Positions 12,990-22,269 of a stretch of 34,926 nt of DNA are shown one piece after another (positions within the stretch are counted from its first letter, which is position 1; the number at the start of each line of letters is the position of its first letter). A program made the position numbers and the translations under genes. The stretch lies in the NCBI GenBank assembly GCA_041664945.1, contig JBAYJY010000028.1:1-34926 (forward strand), in the 5' to 3' direction. Source of the DNA: JBAYJY01 sp041664945. GTDB lineage: Bacteria; UBP15; UBA6099. Below the pieces are notes generated by a model. It saw only the letters and a program-made list of their open reading frames with translations. It had not been told where the DNA came from and did no database searches.

Positions 12990-15545
12990 TTGAAAATGGG
13001 TTTTAATGCGATTTCGCGGGCCGCGCGCGGAGCGGCGGCCAGGCTGCCGCTGGTTTTGGGCGTTTTGTTGTCAGCTTTATGCGCATGCGCTCCGGCGCGG
13101 GCGGAACTTAACATTATCAACACGCCTCTCGAACTGAAGGTCGAGGCGGATGCGTACAGCTTCTCGTTTCATCCGGACACCGGCATGTGGGATGTTTGGT
13201 GGAGCGACGGCGAGCCGCTGATCCGCAACGCTACTTCGCTGTGGGGAGTCGCGGCGGGCGGCCAGAAAAAAGTTGTCGCGTTCGCCGGCAACAGGAATTT
13301 CGCCGTCGATGTCAGGAACTTCACGGACCGGCAGGGCGAGGGCCGCATGGCGATCGTTTCATACGACAACAAAGAGACGATGTTGCGATTTGTCACGACG
13401 TTCCGGTTCTACGAATCGAAGACGTTTTTCACGGTCATTCAGACGCTGGCCAACAAGAGCGATCTGCCGGTGAGCGTCAGCCACACGATACCGCTCCAGA
13501 CGGACAACGAGCACTTCGGCGGTTTTTTCCCCGGCCCGGATCCGAAAGATGTCTGGGCGCTCGAAAACGGCTACAAACTCATGTACGACTTTTTTGTCAG
13601 GGTCGTGAACGCGCCGGAGCCGGTTGTCTCGAACTGGAACGCCGCGTATTACGACCGCGCGACGCGGCGCACATCGCACTTCGGGTTCCTTACCGTTGAC
13701 AGCGGAAAGATCAGCATCCGCTCGTTTTACACGCCCGGCGCCTCGATGAAGGAGAAGAACTGGACCGCGCTCTCGTCGCTCAAAGCGATTGTGGAATATG
13801 ATCCGGACATCCGGGTGGAGCCGAAACAAAAGTTCGAGGGCGAACGGCTTTACATAGGTCTTTCGACCGAACCGCCGCCGCATCCGTCGCTCGAACGATT
13901 CGCCGACGCTGTCGCGGAGCAGTACAAAATCCGGATCGGCGCGCGCGAAACGCCCAACGGCTGGAACAGTTGGGCCTCGAAATATCATCACGCAATAACT
14001 GAAGAAAACATGCTTGAGAACGCGCGCTGGGCTGCGGAGCGCTTGCTTCCGTTCGGGATGAACACGTTCCAGATTGATGACGGCTGGCAGGTTATGATCG
14101 GCGACTGGGAGCCGAACGGCAAATTCCCGCACGGGATGAAATATATGGCGGACCGCATACGCAAGCTCGGGCTCTCGCCGGGTTTGTGGATCGAGCCGTT
14201 CTGCGTTTCCTCGGAAAGCGAGCTCGCCCGCGAGCATCCGGAATGGATCGCGCCGAAAAATCAGATTGCCGAAACGATTATGCCGAAAGACTGGCTGATC
14301 CTCGATATTACGAATCCGGAAGTGAAGGAATGGGTCGCCGCTCTATTCCGCCGAATCGGACGCGAGTGGGGTTTCAAGGTTATCAAAATCGATTTTATTT
14401 ATTTCGAGCTTCTCGCGAAAAAATATTACGACCCGAATGTGACGGCCGAACAGGCGTTCCGCGAGGGGATGCGAATCATCCGCGAGGCGCTTCCGGAAGA
14501 CGCGTTCCTGCTCGCGGTGGCCGTGCCGACCGCGACCGGCGTCGGCTACGCGGACGGCATGAGGCTCGGACTCGACATCACGCCTGACTGGGGCGACGGA
14601 GAGGGCCCGACCGAGCAGGGCACGAAACCGATGGTGCGCAACCTCGCGCGCCGCTACTATCTCGGCCGCCGCGTGTGGATCAACCATCCCGACATGTTTT
14701 ACCTCGGAAGCCCCGAGGAAATAGCCCGCTGGGACGGCTCGCGCCTCACGCTCGAGGAGGCGCGCACGTATGCCACGCTTTCTTCGCTCGAGGGAGGCAT
14801 CGTAAAGATCGGCGATACGTTCACCGGCCTCAACGCCGCTCAGACCGATCTGCTGCGCCGCGTTCTGCCGGCTTATCCCGGCGTCGCGCGCCCGCTCGAC
14901 CTTTTCGAATCGATGTATCCGGAAATCTGGCATTTGCCGATCCGCAAACCGGAGCTGAATTACGACGTCGTCGCCTTTTTCAACTGGGGCGCCAACAGGC
15001 GCTGGGGCGTTTCTGAACCCGAGAAGGAGAAAGACATCAAGGTAACGCTCGCCGACCTCGGGCTCGACCCTTCGAAAAAATACGTCGCTAACGAATTCTG
15101 GACCGGCGAACCGGCCGGCGTTCTTCAGGACGCGCTTTCGGCGACTCTCGAACCGCGCACCGTCCGCGTTTATTCAATCCACGAACTCAACGGCCTGCCT
15201 CAATTCATCGGCTCCAACCGCCACGTAACTCAGGGCGCCACGGATATCGAATGGATCCGCTGGGACAACGAAAAGAATCTGCTCTCCATCCATCAGAGCG
15301 CCGTTCCCGGCTTCAAATATACGCTCACTTTCTATGTCCCGGACGGATTTCGTTTCCTCGCGGCGACAACGGACAAATGGCCGCTCGAACACAGCGTGGA
15401 AGGCAATTTTCTGAAAGTCCGGTTTGTCGAGCCCGTGGACGCGGAGCGGACTCTCAGGCTCGCGTTTGAGCGGGTTGCCGCGCCGCAACAATCAGAGCCG
15501 CCGGAAGACGGCGCTCCGGCGCAGGAAAGCGGAGACGCGAAATAA
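12990..15545 (+). CDS. Exported GH36-type alpha-galactosidase
   Basis: A signal peptide (arginine-rich start, then LPLVLGVLLSALCACAPARA) points to export. An N-terminal beta-sandwich of about 300 residues precedes a TIM barrel that opens NGWNSWASKYHH and has FQIDDGWQ and GLWIEPFCVS. The likely nucleophile is Asp468 in VIKIDFIYF, and the likely acid/base is Asp529 in MRLGLDITPDW. A C-terminal beta domain follows. This order is that of GH36 enzymes, which release alpha-linked galactose or similar sugars. I chose TTG at 12990 because AAGG (12978-12981) is eight bases upstream; ATG at 12996 is an alternative. The stop overlaps the next start (TAATG). The exact substrate is not certain, since GH36 and its relatives vary. 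Confidence 0.85.
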   Translation: MKMGFNAISRAARGAAARLPLVLGVLLSALCACAPARAELNIINTPLELKVEADAYSFSFHPDTGMWDVWWSDGEPLIRNATSLWGVAAGGQKKVVAFAGNRNFAVDVRNFTDRQGEGRMAIVSYDNKETMLRFVTTFRFYESKTFFTVIQTLANKSDLPVSVSHTIPLQTDNEHFGGFFPGPDPKDVWALENGYKLMYDFFVRVVNAPEPVVSNWNAAYYDRATRRTSHFGFLTVDSGKISIRSFYTPGASMKEKNWTALSSLKAIVEYDPDIRVEPKQKFEGERLYIGLSTEPPPHPSLERFADAVAEQYKIRIGARETPNGWNSWASKYHHAITEENMLENARWAAERLLPFGMNTFQIDDGWQVMIGDWEPNGKFPHGMKYMADRIRKLGLSPGLWIEPFCVSSESELAREHPEWIAPKNQIAETIMPKDWLILDITNPEVKEWVAALFRRIGREWGFKVIKIDFIYFELLAKKYYDPNVTAEQAFREGMRIIREALPEDAFLLAVAVPTATGVGYADGMRLGLDITPDWGDGEGPTEQGTKPMVRNLARRYYLGRRVWINHPDMFYLGSPEEIARWDGSRLTLEEARTYATLSSLEGGIVKIGDTFTGLNAAQTDLLRRVLPAYPGVARPLDLFESMYPEIWHLPIRKPELNYDVVAFFNWGANRRWGVSEPEKEKDIKVTLADLGLDPSKKYVANEFWTGEPAGVLQDALSATLEPRTVRVYSIHELNGLPQFIGSNRHVTQGATDIEWIRWDNEKNLLSIHQSAVPGFKYTLTFYVPDGFRFLAATTDKWPLEHSVEGNFLKVRFVEPVDAERTLRLAFERVAAPQQSEPPEDGAPAQESGDAK

Positions 15546-16504
15546 TGGACAAGCCCAAATCGAGAAAGAAACTTTTTGTTTTTCTTTTCTTAGCAGCGGG
15601 GCTCTGCATTTTTGTTTATATTTATGCGCCGAGTTTCTCCGACTATTACTACATCCGCCGCTATGGGAAAACTATTCCGAAACTGCCGATAGTTCAGGAT
15701 TTTAAGGCGACAGACAGGGTTGTTGTCTTCGCTCCGCACCCGGACGATGAAACGCTCTGCTGCGCTGGCGCTATCCAGAAGGCTAACGCCGCGGGGGCTC
15801 AGGTTTTCGTCGTATTCATGACCTCCGGCGACGGTTTCGAATGGGACGACATTCTGCTTACCCGAAAGATGAAACCGAAACCCGCCGCGATGATAGATCT
15901 TGGGAAACGACGCATCAGCGAGTCGAAAACCGCCGCCGGAATCCTGAGCGTTCCACGGGACCATCTGTTTTTCTTAGGCTATCCCGACCGCGGCCTGACT
16001 CATCTTTTCTTCGATCACTACAAAAAACCATACACTTCTTTTTATACGAAAACAGACAAAGTTCCTTATGCGGAAGCGCTGTCGCCCGGCGCTTTATACA
16101 CCGGGAATAATCTCGAAAAAGATCTGGCGTCGATTCTTTTGGAAGTGAAGCCGACATACATTTTCATGCCGGCTCCGATGGACGCCCATCCGGACCACAG
16201 GGCGACTTCATTTTTTGTTTTGCGCGAGCTTAATTTAGTGATAGGCGTGGATTTGAACACCTATTTCTGGGTGGTGCACGGAGGGCTCGAATGGCCGCTT
16301 CCGAAGAACTGGCACACCGATCTATACCTCTCGCCGCCGGGACGCGACAGATCGCTCGGCTGGGAACGCCTCGACCTCACCCCGGCGGAGGTCCAGACAA
16401 AAAAGGAAGCGATCATTTCCTATAAGAGCCAGATGCGGATGCTGAAACGCTACATGGCTGCGTTCGCGCGGCGGAACGAATTGTTTCTTTCGCAGATGTT
16501 TTGA
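15545..16504 (+). CDS. Membrane-anchored PIG-L (LmbE-like) deacetylase
   Basis: Residues 10-28 are one hydrophobic segment after a basic start, so the enzyme is probably anchored with its body outside. The zinc motif PHPDDE lies at residues 64-69 and the matching AHPDH near residue 218, both typical of PIG-L/LmbE enzymes, which remove N-acetyl groups from GlcNAc-containing substrates. Length is 319 residues. Its ATG shares a base with the GH36 stop, suggesting translational coupling. The HGSNAT-like acetyltransferase follows 51 bases later. The context suggests an N-acetylated glycan as substrate; the sequence does not say which. Confidence 0.87.
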   Translation: MDKPKSRKKLFVFLFLAAGLCIFVYIYAPSFSDYYYIRRYGKTIPKLPIVQDFKATDRVVVFAPHPDDETLCCAGAIQKANAAGAQVFVVFMTSGDGFEWDDILLTRKMKPKPAAMIDLGKRRISESKTAAGILSVPRDHLFFLGYPDRGLTHLFFDHYKKPYTSFYTKTDKVPYAEALSPGALYTGNNLEKDLASILLEVKPTYIFMPAPMDAHPDHRATSFFVLRELNLVIGVDLNTYFWVVHGGLEWPLPKNWHTDLYLSPPGRDRSLGWERLDLTPAEVQTKKEAIISYKSQMRMLKRYMAAFARRNELFLSQMF

Positions 16505-16555
16505 CATAATCTGAATTCAGCGGCAGGACGAAACCGGGATGAAAAGGAGTGGGAC

Positions 16556-17698
16556 ATGGCGGAAGCAGGGCAGGGGGCGAAGAAGGAACGTTCGTTTTCA
16601 CTCGATGTTTTCCGCGGACTGACGATCGCCGGAATGATTCTCGTCAACACGCACATGGGAACGGACAGGTACGGCGTTCTCGAACACGCTGTCTGGAACG
16701 GGTTCACGCCGACCGATCTTGTCTTCCCTTCGTTTGTGTTCATAATGGGCGTCTCGATTATCTTCTCGATGTCGAACCGCTCCAAAATCGGACAATCCAC
16801 GGCAAAGCAGATCTTCCATATTTTTTACCGCGCCGCGATTATTTTCTTCCTCGGTTTTATATGGCACATCGATCCGCTGAGCAAAATTCTGCCGCAATTC
16901 GAAACGATCCGGATCATGGGCGTGCTACAGCGGCTCGCTTTATGCTATCTGTTCACATCGCTGATTGTCATGTTCACAGGCAGGCGCGGACAGCTCGTCG
17001 CGTTCGTGGCGTGCGTCGGCGGCTACTGGCTTCTCATGAAATACGCGCCGGTTCCCGGACACGGCGCCGGCGTTCTGGCGCGCGACGGCAACCTCGCCGG
17101 ATATATAGACAATATTTTCCTCAAAGGCCATCTCCACGCCTACAATCCCGGCTGGGATCCGGAAGGACTTCTGCACACGCTGCCGGCGATCGGCTCCTGC
17201 CTGCTCGGCGCTCTGGCGGCCCACTGGCTGCGAGGCGAAAAAAGCATGCAGGAGAAAATGGCGGGTCTGTTCGTCGCCGGCAACATTTTCATTCTCGCCG
17301 GTTTTGTCCTCGACAGATATTTTCCGATCAATAAGAATCTCTGGAGCCCGTCCTACGTTTGTCTCGCAGGCGGACTCGCCATGAATATTTACGCCGTCTG
17401 CATCTGGTTCGTCGATTTCAAAGGTTGGAACAAGATCACGCTGCCGTTCGTTTTCCTCGGCATGAATTCGCTTTTCGCCTATCTGATATCGGACCTCATG
17501 AAAGGCATTATGAGCATAATCCCGGTCGCGAGCGACAGCGCCGGCAAGGTCATGCTTATCGACTTTATTTTCAAACACGTTTACGAACCGTGCCTGACTC
17601 CCAAAACAGCGTCTTTCCTGTTCTCGCTCTCTTATGTTATCCTATGGATGGGAATCACGGGCTTGATGTACCGAAAGAAATGGTTTGTTAAGATTTGA
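16556..17698 (+). CDS. HGSNAT-type transmembrane acetyltransferase (DUF5009/DUF1624-like)
   Basis: The start of the protein carries the family signature RSFSLDVFRGLTIAGMILVNTHMG (about residues 11-34, with the DVFRG core), then WNGFTPTDLVFPSFVFIMGVSI. About ten hydrophobic segments follow. Relatives include human heparan-alpha-glucosaminide N-acetyltransferase, which moves acetyl groups from cytoplasmic acetyl-CoA to amino sugars across a membrane. The 380-aa length fits bacterial members. GGAG lies seven bases before the ATG. It follows a PIG-L deacetylase, so the pair would remove and add N-acetyl groups on amino sugars. The family call is firm, the substrate is inferred. Confidence 0.85.
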   Translation: MAEAGQGAKKERSFSLDVFRGLTIAGMILVNTHMGTDRYGVLEHAVWNGFTPTDLVFPSFVFIMGVSIIFSMSNRSKIGQSTAKQIFHIFYRAAIIFFLGFIWHIDPLSKILPQFETIRIMGVLQRLALCYLFTSLIVMFTGRRGQLVAFVACVGGYWLLMKYAPVPGHGAGVLARDGNLAGYIDNIFLKGHLHAYNPGWDPEGLLHTLPAIGSCLLGALAAHWLRGEKSMQEKMAGLFVAGNIFILAGFVLDRYFPINKNLWSPSYVCLAGGLAMNIYAVCIWFVDFKGWNKITLPFVFLGMNSLFAYLISDLMKGIMSIIPVASDSAGKVMLIDFIFKHVYEPCLTPKTASFLFSLSYVILWMGITGLMYRKKWFVKI

Positions 17699-17726
17699 AC
17701 GCGGAATATATCGCAATTCTTTTGTA

Positions 17727-17747
17727 GGGGCGCAGCATGCTATGCCC
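17727..17747. repeat. Short palindromic repeat (GGGGCGCAGCATGCTATGCCC)-like
   Basis: The palindrome GGGC-GC-AGCATGCT-AT-GCCC, preceded by TTTTGTA, resembles a family of short intergenic repeats (TGTAGGGGC...GCCCC) that I recall from several bacterial genomes. It lies between the acetyltransferase and the URO-D-like gene. It might also form a stem-loop in the message. Confidence 0.45.
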
Positions 17748-17790
17748 AATTCGCTTGAGAAAAGAAAAGGGTTAACGCGGAGGTGTCGAG

Positions 17791-18867
17791 ATGACGAGCA
17801 AGGAACGAGTGTCGCGCGCGATTGAGTTCAGAAACCCGGACCGGATTCCCTATCTGCATCCCATTCCGCTGATCAGCGACTTCTTCTTCATAATGACATA
17901 TCCGGCGTCAGACTGGCAGCCGGCGCCCGGCGTTGCGCCGTACCTGCACGATGTCCTTTATGCGCTCGGCAACTGGCGCTGGAACGAATGGACGCCGAAG
18001 AACTGGCCGTCGAAGAGCATCAAGCGCGAGGACGAATTCGGCTGCGTGCGCGAGGCGATCATGGCGGACACTGTCGGCGAGGTGACTTTCCACCCGCTGA
18101 ACGACATCAGCAAAGTCGACGAGTTCCCGTTTCCGGACCCGCACCGGCCGGAACGGTTCGAGCGGTTCGAGAAGTACGCAAAGGTGATCGGACGAGACAA
18201 GTTCATCATAGGCGAGCTTGGGGTCGGGCTGTGGGAGAGGGCGCATTTTCTGCGCGGCTTCACGCAGGCGCTTGAAGATCTCGTTTTGAGGCCGGAGGAG
18301 ATGCAGCGGCTGCTGGACCGTCTGACGGACGAATGGCTGATCGGGCTTGTCGAGGAGCACGCCGCGCGCGGCTGCGACGGCGTTATGATGACGGACGACT
18401 GGGGCACGCAGCAGCGCCTGATGATCTCGCCGAAGATGTGGCGCCAGTTCATAAAACCCTGTTACGCGCGGCTTGCCGAGGCGATTCACGACAACGGAAT
18501 GAAATTTTTCCTGCACAGTTGCGGGCAGATAACGGACATCATCGAAGACCTGATCGAAGTGGGACTGGACGTTCTTCAGAAGGACGACCTCGAAGCGATC
18601 GGCACGGAATATCTCGCGGAACATGTCTCCGGACGGCTGTGTTTCCTCTCGCCGCTGGACGTGCAGCGGATTATGCCGAACGCGGACAGCCATACGCTCG
18701 CGAAGGAAACGAAGAAACTGATCAAGCGTCTCGGCAACAGAGGCGGCGGCCTGATGGGCTATTCCTACATGCAGCCGGCGGCAATCGGCCTTAACTGGGG
18801 ACAGTTTGCGCTCGTTCAGTATTACACGTTCCTTTTCGGCCACCGCCGCGCCGAACGCAAAGCGTGA
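17791..18867 (+). CDS. Uroporphyrinogen decarboxylase (URO-D) superfamily protein
   Basis: The 358-residue protein has the URO-D barrel pattern: an N-terminal TSKERVSRAIEFRNPDRIPY, a central DGVMMTDDWGTQQRLMISPKMWRQFIKPCY, then KFFLHSCGQITDIIEDLIEVGLDVLQ with His242 and Cys244. The HxCG form is common in members related to corrinoid methyltransferases and in uncharacterised URO-D-like proteins, rather than in heme HemE, whose N-terminal arginine motif I do not see. GGAGGT before the ATG is a strong ribosome site. No heme or corrinoid genes are near. It follows the glycan genes, and such proteins often occur with sugar metabolism in uncultured bacteria, but the role is unknown. Confidence 0.8.
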   Translation: MTSKERVSRAIEFRNPDRIPYLHPIPLISDFFFIMTYPASDWQPAPGVAPYLHDVLYALGNWRWNEWTPKNWPSKSIKREDEFGCVREAIMADTVGEVTFHPLNDISKVDEFPFPDPHRPERFERFEKYAKVIGRDKFIIGELGVGLWERAHFLRGFTQALEDLVLRPEEMQRLLDRLTDEWLIGLVEEHAARGCDGVMMTDDWGTQQRLMISPKMWRQFIKPCYARLAEAIHDNGMKFFLHSCGQITDIIEDLIEVGLDVLQKDDLEAIGTEYLAEHVSGRLCFLSPLDVQRIMPNADSHTLAKETKKLIKRLGNRGGGLMGYSYMQPAAIGLNWGQFALVQYYTFLFGHRRAERKA

Positions 18868-18919
18868 AATAAATAATCAGGATTATTATCTGAATCTAAC
18901 CCAGCCTGCGGCTGAAAGC

Positions 18920-18945
18920 AAGGCGGCGATTGCTCGCCGCAGTCC
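18920..18945 (+). repeat. Left arm of a 26-bp inverted repeat
   Basis: The segment AAGGCGGCGATTGCTCGCC... (18920-18945) is the reverse complement of 19034-19059 with one mismatch. The arm is itself nearly palindromic (GCGGCGA...TCGCCGC), as in REP-like elements. Confidence 0.75.
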
Positions 18946-19033
18946 AAGATAATCACCATTTAGCAATGTAATATTTCGACAATTGAGTGTTTGTTTTTGC
19001 TTTATTTTGAAGTTTTTTGCGCGGAGCGCCTTC

Positions 19034-19059
19034 GGACTGCGGCGAGCGATCGCCGCCTT
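19034..19059 (-). repeat. Right arm of a 26-bp inverted repeat
   Basis: The segment begins GGACTGCGGCGAGCGATCGC and ends CGCCTT. It is the inverted partner of 18920-18945, 88 bases away, with one mismatch. The two could be two copies of a dispersed palindrome or the ends of a small mobile unit of about 140 bases. Confidence 0.75.
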
Positions 19060-19202
19060 GTATTACGACGGAGCCGTTGGGCGCATGCATGGGGTTAAGC
19101 TAATCTTTCGCGGCAAACGGTATTCAGCCCCGGAAATAGATTTAAAGCGCGCATTAATGTTTGCGCAACTTAAGTCAGGCTGCGAACGCAATTCTGATTT
19201 TA

Positions 19203-21872
19203 TCAATCTCCGGAAACGACAATCATGTCTTTCTGCCGGATGTCCGCCGACGAAGCGCCGACGAGAATATCGTAGCGGCCCGGGATGACCTTGAACGATT
19301 TCGTCTTGTCGTTCCAGAACGCAAGGTCGTTCACGGCGAGCGGAAGCGTCACGATTTTCGACTCGCCTTTTTTCAAATGTATGCGCTGGAAACCGCGCAA
19401 CTGTTTGAGGGGCCTGTCGTTCCCGGCGTCCAAGGCGCGAACGTAAAGCTGCGCCACCTCGTCGCCGTCGCGGCCGCCTGTGTTCGTTATCTTCACGCTG
19501 ACTTTAACCGTGTCGGATGAGGCGGCGTTTTTCCTGTCCATGCTTAGTTCGCCGTAGCTGAATGTCGTGTAGCTCAGCCCGTAGCCGAACGGATAGAGCG
19601 GTTCTTTTTCAAAATACATGTACGTTCGGCCGTGAGATATCTCGTAGTCGTCCATCGCAGGCAGATCGTCAACGCTCTTGTAGAAAGTCATCGGCAGACG
19701 GCCCGCGGGATTGTAGTCGCCGAACAGCGCATCAGCGATGGCGTTTCCGCCTTGCTCGCCGGAGTACCATGAATGAAGAATCGCGGGTATGTCCTGATTG
19801 ATCCGGTTGATGGATAACGAGCTTCCCGTGACAAGGACAACCACGACCCGCGGATTAAGCTCTTTCACCTGCTGAACTATCGCTTCCTGATCGCTCGGCA
19901 GGTCGAGACTCCACCGGTCTATGCCCTCTTTCTCGTCGCCAACCTGCAGGCCCATGAATGCGATAACAACGTCGGCGTCCCGGATGGACTGTAACTTGCG
20001 TCCGAGCGCCGCGTCGTCTTCAGACGGCGTCGCCCATTCGGCTTTCGCCGTCCCGACGCCTTTCGCGGAAACGTACTCGATCCGGACGTCCACGGGCTTC
20101 CCCTTTTCCATAATGAACATGGTCGTCTTGCGTTTCAGCAATCTATTGTCCAGCGCCGAATTCTCGAGCGGCTGTCCCGCCTTCGCTTTCTGCGTTTTCT
20201 TTTCGCTTTTGGCTTCAAGAACAAGTTTGCCGTTTAGAAACAGCCGGGACATGCCGCTGCCGCCGAGATCGAAGTAGTATTGCCCGGAGCGGTCCGGAAC
20301 TATGCTTCCCGTCCAGCGCACGGAGATCGCTTCGACGCCGCCGGCCTGCGCGGGAGCGTTGGCGTAATTCAGATTCACTCCATCCTCGACCCGCGACGCG
20401 AACGGAGCGCCCTTGAATTCCCTGTTGTTGAAATACTCGGCTTTCAGCCCGTTGCCTGACCCGCTGCGCAGCGAGTCCTTCTCAATCGCGCGAAAACTCT
20501 TGTCGTCCGGCGCGTTGACCCATTCCACACGGGCGACGTCGGCGCCGTTCCGCAGCCGGCTGCGGATGCCGTCGAGTGGAGTGACGGGCGGATTCGCGGG
20601 CGTTCCGCTGTAGTCGCCGTACAGCATCTTGTCGGCGTTCGGCCCCACGACTGCGATGGACTTTATCTTGTCCGGATTGAGGGGCAGCAGGGCGGCCGCG
20701 CCGACTGTGTCGTTTTTGAGAAGCGTAAGCGACTCCCGGCTCACCTGCCGCGCCAGCGCCACGTGCTCGCTGGAACCGATGACGGAAGGCGATATCTTCG
20801 TGTACGGGTTCATCTCCGGCGGGTCGAACATGCCGAGCATCATCCGCACGGCCATAAGGCGCGTGACCGCGAGATCGACATCGGCTTGGGTCAGCAAACC
20901 TTTTTCGATCGCCACCGGCACGCTTTTGGGCACGCCGCCGGCATCGTCACACTCGACATCCACGCCGGCCTTCAACACCAGGGCGGTCGCTTCATCAAAA
21001 GTCTTTACGTATTTATGATGCACGACCATGTGGCGCACAGCCGCGCAGTCAGTTGTGACATAGCCCTTGAAACCCCAGTCATTGCGCAAAACATCCGTCA
21101 GCAGCCAGTGATCCGCATTGCAGGGAACGCCGTTTATTGCGTTATATGCGCCCATCACAGACAGCGCGCCGCCCTCGACCACCGCCGCGCGGAACGCCGG
21201 AAAATAGTAATCACGCAGCGTCGTTTCGGTTATCCTGGAATCTGATTTCTGGCGGTTATATTCTATGTTGTTGGCCGCAAAATGTTTCGGCGTGCCGACT
21301 GTCTTGATGTATTTCGGATCGTCGCCCTGAAGGCCTTTCACGAACGCGACCGCAAGCCGGCTCGTCAGCCACGGATCTTCGCCGTACGTTTCCGGCGTGC
21401 GCCCCCAGCGCGGATCGCGCGCCATGTTGATTGTGGGCGCCCAGAAATCCAGAAGCCGCACTCCCGGATATCCGTTTTTCACGGCGTCTCTGTTGATGGA
21501 GCCCCACGCTTCGTCGGATATCGCTGTTGTTAACTGATGCACAAGTTCGGGGTCCCATGTGGCCGCAATTCCCATGGCCTGTGGGAATACCGTGAAATTG
21601 CCCGCCTGACTCCCGACGCTGTACGCGATGCCGTGCAGCCCCTCGTTCCAGTATTGGTAGTCCTTTATTCCCAGTCTCGGAATAGCTGCCGATGTGTTAT
21701 TCAGCAGAGAGGCCTTTTCCTCAAGCGTCAGTCTCGAAACAAGGTCCGCCACCCGCGTGTCTATCGGCTGCTTGAAGTCTTGGAAAGGATATTTCGGCGC
21801 ATCCTGCGACCGGACTGCCTTCGCGAGGCAGAGACTCACAATCATTATTGCCAGAGATACTCTTTTAATCAC
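19203..21872 (-). CDS. Exported GH3 beta-glycosidase with PA14 insert
   Basis: A signal peptide (MIKRVSLAIMIVSLCLAKAVRS) is followed by the GH3 barrel. It has DPRWGRTPETYGEDPWL (about 153-169), GTPKHFAANN (193-202) and the nucleophile Asp275 in GYVTTDCAAV. A PA14 domain sits inside the second GH3 domain (about 475-600, starting NGLKAEYFNNREF). The alpha/beta sandwich then resumes with DVVIAFMGLQVGDEKEGIDR, and a fibronectin-III-like domain ends the protein. Length is 889 residues. This architecture occurs in beta-glucosidases and beta-xylosidases, and the motifs lean to the xylosidase-like branch. The start is GTG at 21872 behind GGAGGA. It points away from the catabolic operon, with which it shares a 397-base intergenic region. 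Confidence 0.9.
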   Translation of the reverse strand: MIKRVSLAIMIVSLCLAKAVRSQDAPKYPFQDFKQPIDTRVADLVSRLTLEEKASLLNNTSAAIPRLGIKDYQYWNEGLHGIAYSVGSQAGNFTVFPQAMGIAATWDPELVHQLTTAISDEAWGSINRDAVKNGYPGVRLLDFWAPTINMARDPRWGRTPETYGEDPWLTSRLAVAFVKGLQGDDPKYIKTVGTPKHFAANNIEYNRQKSDSRITETTLRDYYFPAFRAAVVEGGALSVMGAYNAINGVPCNADHWLLTDVLRNDWGFKGYVTTDCAAVRHMVVHHKYVKTFDEATALVLKAGVDVECDDAGGVPKSVPVAIEKGLLTQADVDLAVTRLMAVRMMLGMFDPPEMNPYTKISPSVIGSSEHVALARQVSRESLTLLKNDTVGAAALLPLNPDKIKSIAVVGPNADKMLYGDYSGTPANPPVTPLDGIRSRLRNGADVARVEWVNAPDDKSFRAIEKDSLRSGSGNGLKAEYFNNREFKGAPFASRVEDGVNLNYANAPAQAGGVEAISVRWTGSIVPDRSGQYYFDLGGSGMSRLFLNGKLVLEAKSEKKTQKAKAGQPLENSALDNRLLKRKTTMFIMEKGKPVDVRIEYVSAKGVGTAKAEWATPSEDDAALGRKLQSIRDADVVIAFMGLQVGDEKEGIDRWSLDLPSDQEAIVQQVKELNPRVVVVLVTGSSLSINRINQDIPAILHSWYSGEQGGNAIADALFGDYNPAGRLPMTFYKSVDDLPAMDDYEISHGRTYMYFEKEPLYPFGYGLSYTTFSYGELSMDRKNAASSDTVKVSVKITNTGGRDGDEVAQLYVRALDAGNDRPLKQLRGFQRIHLKKGESKIVTLPLAVNDLAFWNDKTKSFKVIPGRYDILVGASSADIRQKDMIVVSGD

Positions 21873-22134
21873 GATGCAATTCCTCCATACGATTTACTCT
21901 TATGTCTCATTTCGACATTGGCGGCCGGATCGCCTGAACGCCGGCAACTGCCGCAAATTCTACTAATATTTTCTTTCAATTGATCTTAATACTTAAAAAA
22001 AACAGCGAGATGTCCGGCGGACCGTTTTAACGAATAAAAGGCTATGGAAATTAATAATTATTTGAACGAGAGAGAATGAGTTTGAATAAAGATTGCGCAA
22101 AATCCGGGAAAAGGGCAATAGTTGCATTATATCA

Positions 22135-22162
22135 AACAAATACAAGATGTGGAATATTTGTT
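22135..22162. promoter_or_regulatory. Perfect inverted repeat upstream of the catabolic operon promoter (candidate operator)
   Basis: AACAAATA (22135-22142) and TATTTGTT (22155-22162) are perfect inverted copies whose centres are 20 bases apart, about two helical turns. They end 24 bases before the -35. An overlapping ATTTG...CAAAT pair (22156-22173) follows. This is a natural place for the IclR regulator in the operon or another activator. Nothing proves which protein binds. Confidence 0.45.
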
Positions 22163-22186
22163 AAAACGCAAATGGGCTTGCTGCTA

Positions 22187-22215
22187 TTGACAAAAAGGCC
22201 AATTAGGGGTATTTT
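22187..22215 (+). promoter_or_regulatory. Promoter of the catabolic operon
   Basis: TTGACA (22187-22192) and TATTTT (22210-22215) are exactly 17 bases apart, with a likely start near 22222 and a leader of about 48 bases. The rest of 21873-22186 shows no gene. Confidence 0.7.
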
Positions 22216-22269
22216 GGAAGTGTTGTTATAGTTTTACTAAAGGAAACTATATCCTAAAAGGCAGCATTC

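Larger units (their letters stand above)
18868..19202. other. Intergenic region between convergent genes; carries a long inverted repeat
   Basis: The URO-D-like gene and the GH3 gene converge on this segment. Apart from the two 26-base repeat arms, the middle is AT-rich with T runs (about 18979-19018) that might serve as terminator tails. I see no coding frame with a ribosome site. Confidence 0.5.
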
